From Gammaproteobacteria bacterium (GTDB lineage Bacteria > Pseudomonadota > Gammaproteobacteria > Pseudomonadales > Pseudohongiellaceae), in contig JAPPOG010000069.1 of the NCBI GenBank assembly GCA_028818225.1, forward strand, positions 87,594-151,593: 64,000 nucleotides of DNA. Reading direction: 5' to 3'. Under the pieces are notes generated by a model. It did no database searches. It saw nothing but the letters and a program-made list of their open reading frames with translations, and had not been told where the DNA came from. Made by a program: the position numbers and the translations under genes. Below are positions 62,971-64,000 of this stretch, piece after piece. Numbering within the stretch: the stretch's first letter is position 1; each line of letters opens with the position of its first letter.

Positions 62971-63825
62971 TTGTGGAACAGTTTTGTAATAGTGATTTCG
63001 AATTCGAATAAAATTAGCAGTAATCATGCTCGAAGATTTCTGCGAGCAGTGATTTTCTGCATGTCTTTTTTTTCCGTCGATGCACTGGCTCAATTCGACC
63101 ATTCTGACTGGGATACTCTCCTGAAAAAGCATGTAAATATGATCGATGAGGGTAAAACAACGCAGGTTGAATATGCTGGTATGCTTGTCGACCGCCCAGT
63201 CTTGCGAAATTATCTTGCCAGCATTGCTTCAGTAGAGCGCAGCGACTTCGATTCCTGGTCTTTGTCAACTCAGTTGGCATTCTTGATCAACACCTATAAT
63301 GCCTGGACCGTTGAGTTGATCCTATCAGAATACCCTGACTTGCGCTCCATCAGGCAAATTGGATTCTTCCCTTTCTCAGCATGGCGTCGAAATATCGTGC
63401 AGCTATTCGGTGAAAGCTATTCACTTGACGATGTTGAACACGGAATGATTCGGGGCTGGGATATTTACCAGGAGCCACGAATTCACTTTGCGGTTAATTG
63501 CGCTGCCATTGGATGCCCAGCCCTGCGGGCTGAAGCTTATATTGGTGAGAGACTGGAAGAGCAACTGGAAGACAACACGAAGCGGTTTCTAAGTGACAGT
63601 AACAGAAACTATTATTCTAATGAGCAGCTTTTTGTGTCGAGAATATTCGATTGGTATAAAGAAGACTTTGAGCAGGGATGGCAAGGTGTGGATTCGGTGT
63701 CAGAGTTTTTGTCACGCTATGGCGACGAGCTGAAATTGACAACCTCAGACATTTCACGATTGCAAGAAAATGCAATTCGTATTCGTTTCCTTCGTTACGA
63801 TTGGGATTTGAATCGTGCGCCATAA
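62971..63825 (+). CDS. secreted DUF547 domain protein
   Basis: A 284-residue protein with a hydrophobic N terminus ending in AVIFCMSFFSVDALAQ, a likely signal peptide, followed by the DUF547 domain: LAFLINTYNAWTVELIL, FAVNCAAIGCPALRAEAY and SRIFDWYKEDFEQGW. DUF547 is widespread, often exported, with no established activity. The start codon is uncertain: TTG at 62971 is the open-frame start, GTG at 62992 and ATG at 63061 are alternatives, and no strong ribosome binding site decides. Confidence 0.78.
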   Translation: MWNSFVIVISNSNKISSNHARRFLRAVIFCMSFFSVDALAQFDHSDWDTLLKKHVNMIDEGKTTQVEYAGMLVDRPVLRNYLASIASVERSDFDSWSLSTQLAFLINTYNAWTVELILSEYPDLRSIRQIGFFPFSAWRRNIVQLFGESYSLDDVEHGMIRGWDIYQEPRIHFAVNCAAIGCPALRAEAYIGERLEEQLEDNTKRFLSDSNRNYYSNEQLFVSRIFDWYKEDFEQGWQGVDSVSEFLSRYGDELKLTTSDISRLQENAIRIRFLRYDWDLNRAP

Positions 63826-63870
63826 TGCCGGATTGGTTTTCGAAAAGTTGCTTGTGCTAAACTCACCGGC

Positions 63871-63966
63871 GGAAGAGTATCATCCCCGGTGGGGTGCCCG
63901 GACTTCAAACTCGGTGAAGTCTGTTAATGACAGGCTTGGTGGGTTCGACTCCTGCCTCTTCCGCCA
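63871..63966 (+). tRNA. selC: tRNA-Sec (selC), anticodon UCA
   Basis: A 96-base tRNA gene with encoded CCA. Hallmarks of tRNA-Sec: 6-bp D stem (63881-63886 with 63891-63896) with a 4-base loop CGGT; anticodon loop CTTCAAA with TCA at 63905-63907; long extra arm with an 8-bp stem (AAGTCTGT 63917-63924 with ACAGGCTT 63930-63937); T loop TTCGACT. The acceptor stem pairs over 7 bp and the T stem over 5, so the combined branch is 12 bp, one less than the usual bacterial 8+5. The last anticodon-stem pair is A-C. A TAAACT hexamer at 63858-63863 may be its -10. Confidence 0.93.
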
Positions 63967-64000
63967 CACATTCGTTCAGTAGCATTCAGCTAAAATCAGT

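Noticed and set aside
62971..63825. ATG at 63061 as the DUF547 start
   Set aside because: It would leave only a very short hydrophobic stretch as signal peptide; kept as an alternative, not the main call.

Overview
The window is a stretch of bacterial chromosome, most likely from a marine-type gammaproteobacterium. The evidence is an FNR gene beside a UspE-like gene, an orphan Pal lipoprotein, DUF3301 and DUF2237 proteins, ArfB, FadH, and many acyl-CoA catabolic genes; no marker gene fixes the genus. There is no phage, insertion sequence or CRISPR array. The main cargo is lipid/acyl-CoA catabolism, exported hydrolases, a Liv-type ABC importer, and a selenocysteine system that naive gene calling breaks in two.

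Layout. 1-4100: a partial NAD-dependent epimerase-like gene, a gap with an orphan terminator, a Lnb-like (DUF4105) membrane protein, an HSL-type esterase and pal. 4445-9437: an operon of two acyl-CoA dehydrogenases, a histidine phosphatase, an ACAD10/11-type kinase and an SDR. 9561-11979: a spermidine-synthase-like protein split into a membrane half and a secreted half, then a secreted esterase. 11981-16774: fadH and fnr on the minus strand, divergent from a UspE-like gene, with a second Usp gene nearby. Both usp genes have an FNR-type box centred 41.5 bp from the start implied by a -10-like hexamer. A cytochrome c remnant lies beside the second one. 16771-24961: more beta-oxidation genes (ACAD, thiolase, FadB-like, Zn-ADH, second ACAD pair). 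25014-29946: 2OG oxygenase, Zn peptidase, LOG, DUF2237, sulfotransferase behind an 18-bp perfect palindrome, SGNH hydrolase and a membrane protein.

30056-37813 (minus) is a tight six-gene run: LLM flavin oxidoreductase, exported two-domain VOC protein, short DUF2306, exported S9 peptidase, Tat-signal TldD and PmbA/TldE. It is followed by a degenerate gene, an S1/P1 nuclease, a complete Liv-type importer (39355-44273), arfB, a GNAT pseudogene with two in-frame stops and a small secreted protein. 46211-49404 (minus) is the most notable region. A thioredoxin-domain fusion protein precedes a UGSC-family selenoprotein whose Sec codon (TGA, 47668-47670) is followed by a bSECIS-like hairpin, and a thiolase follows. 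49470-57043 holds small membrane proteins, a BRCT protein, an NfeD/SPFH pair, a Tat-exported two-subunit molybdenum hydroxylase and a chimeric SPFH/DUF4097 ORF. 57068-63825 holds a MacAB-like exporter, YIP1 and DUF3301 proteins, a FabH-like synthase and a DUF547 protein.

The window ends with selC (tRNA-Sec, anticodon UCA, 63871-63966), which independently supports reading the UGA at 47668 as selenocysteine. All calls are by eye from sequence and family memory; no database search was run.
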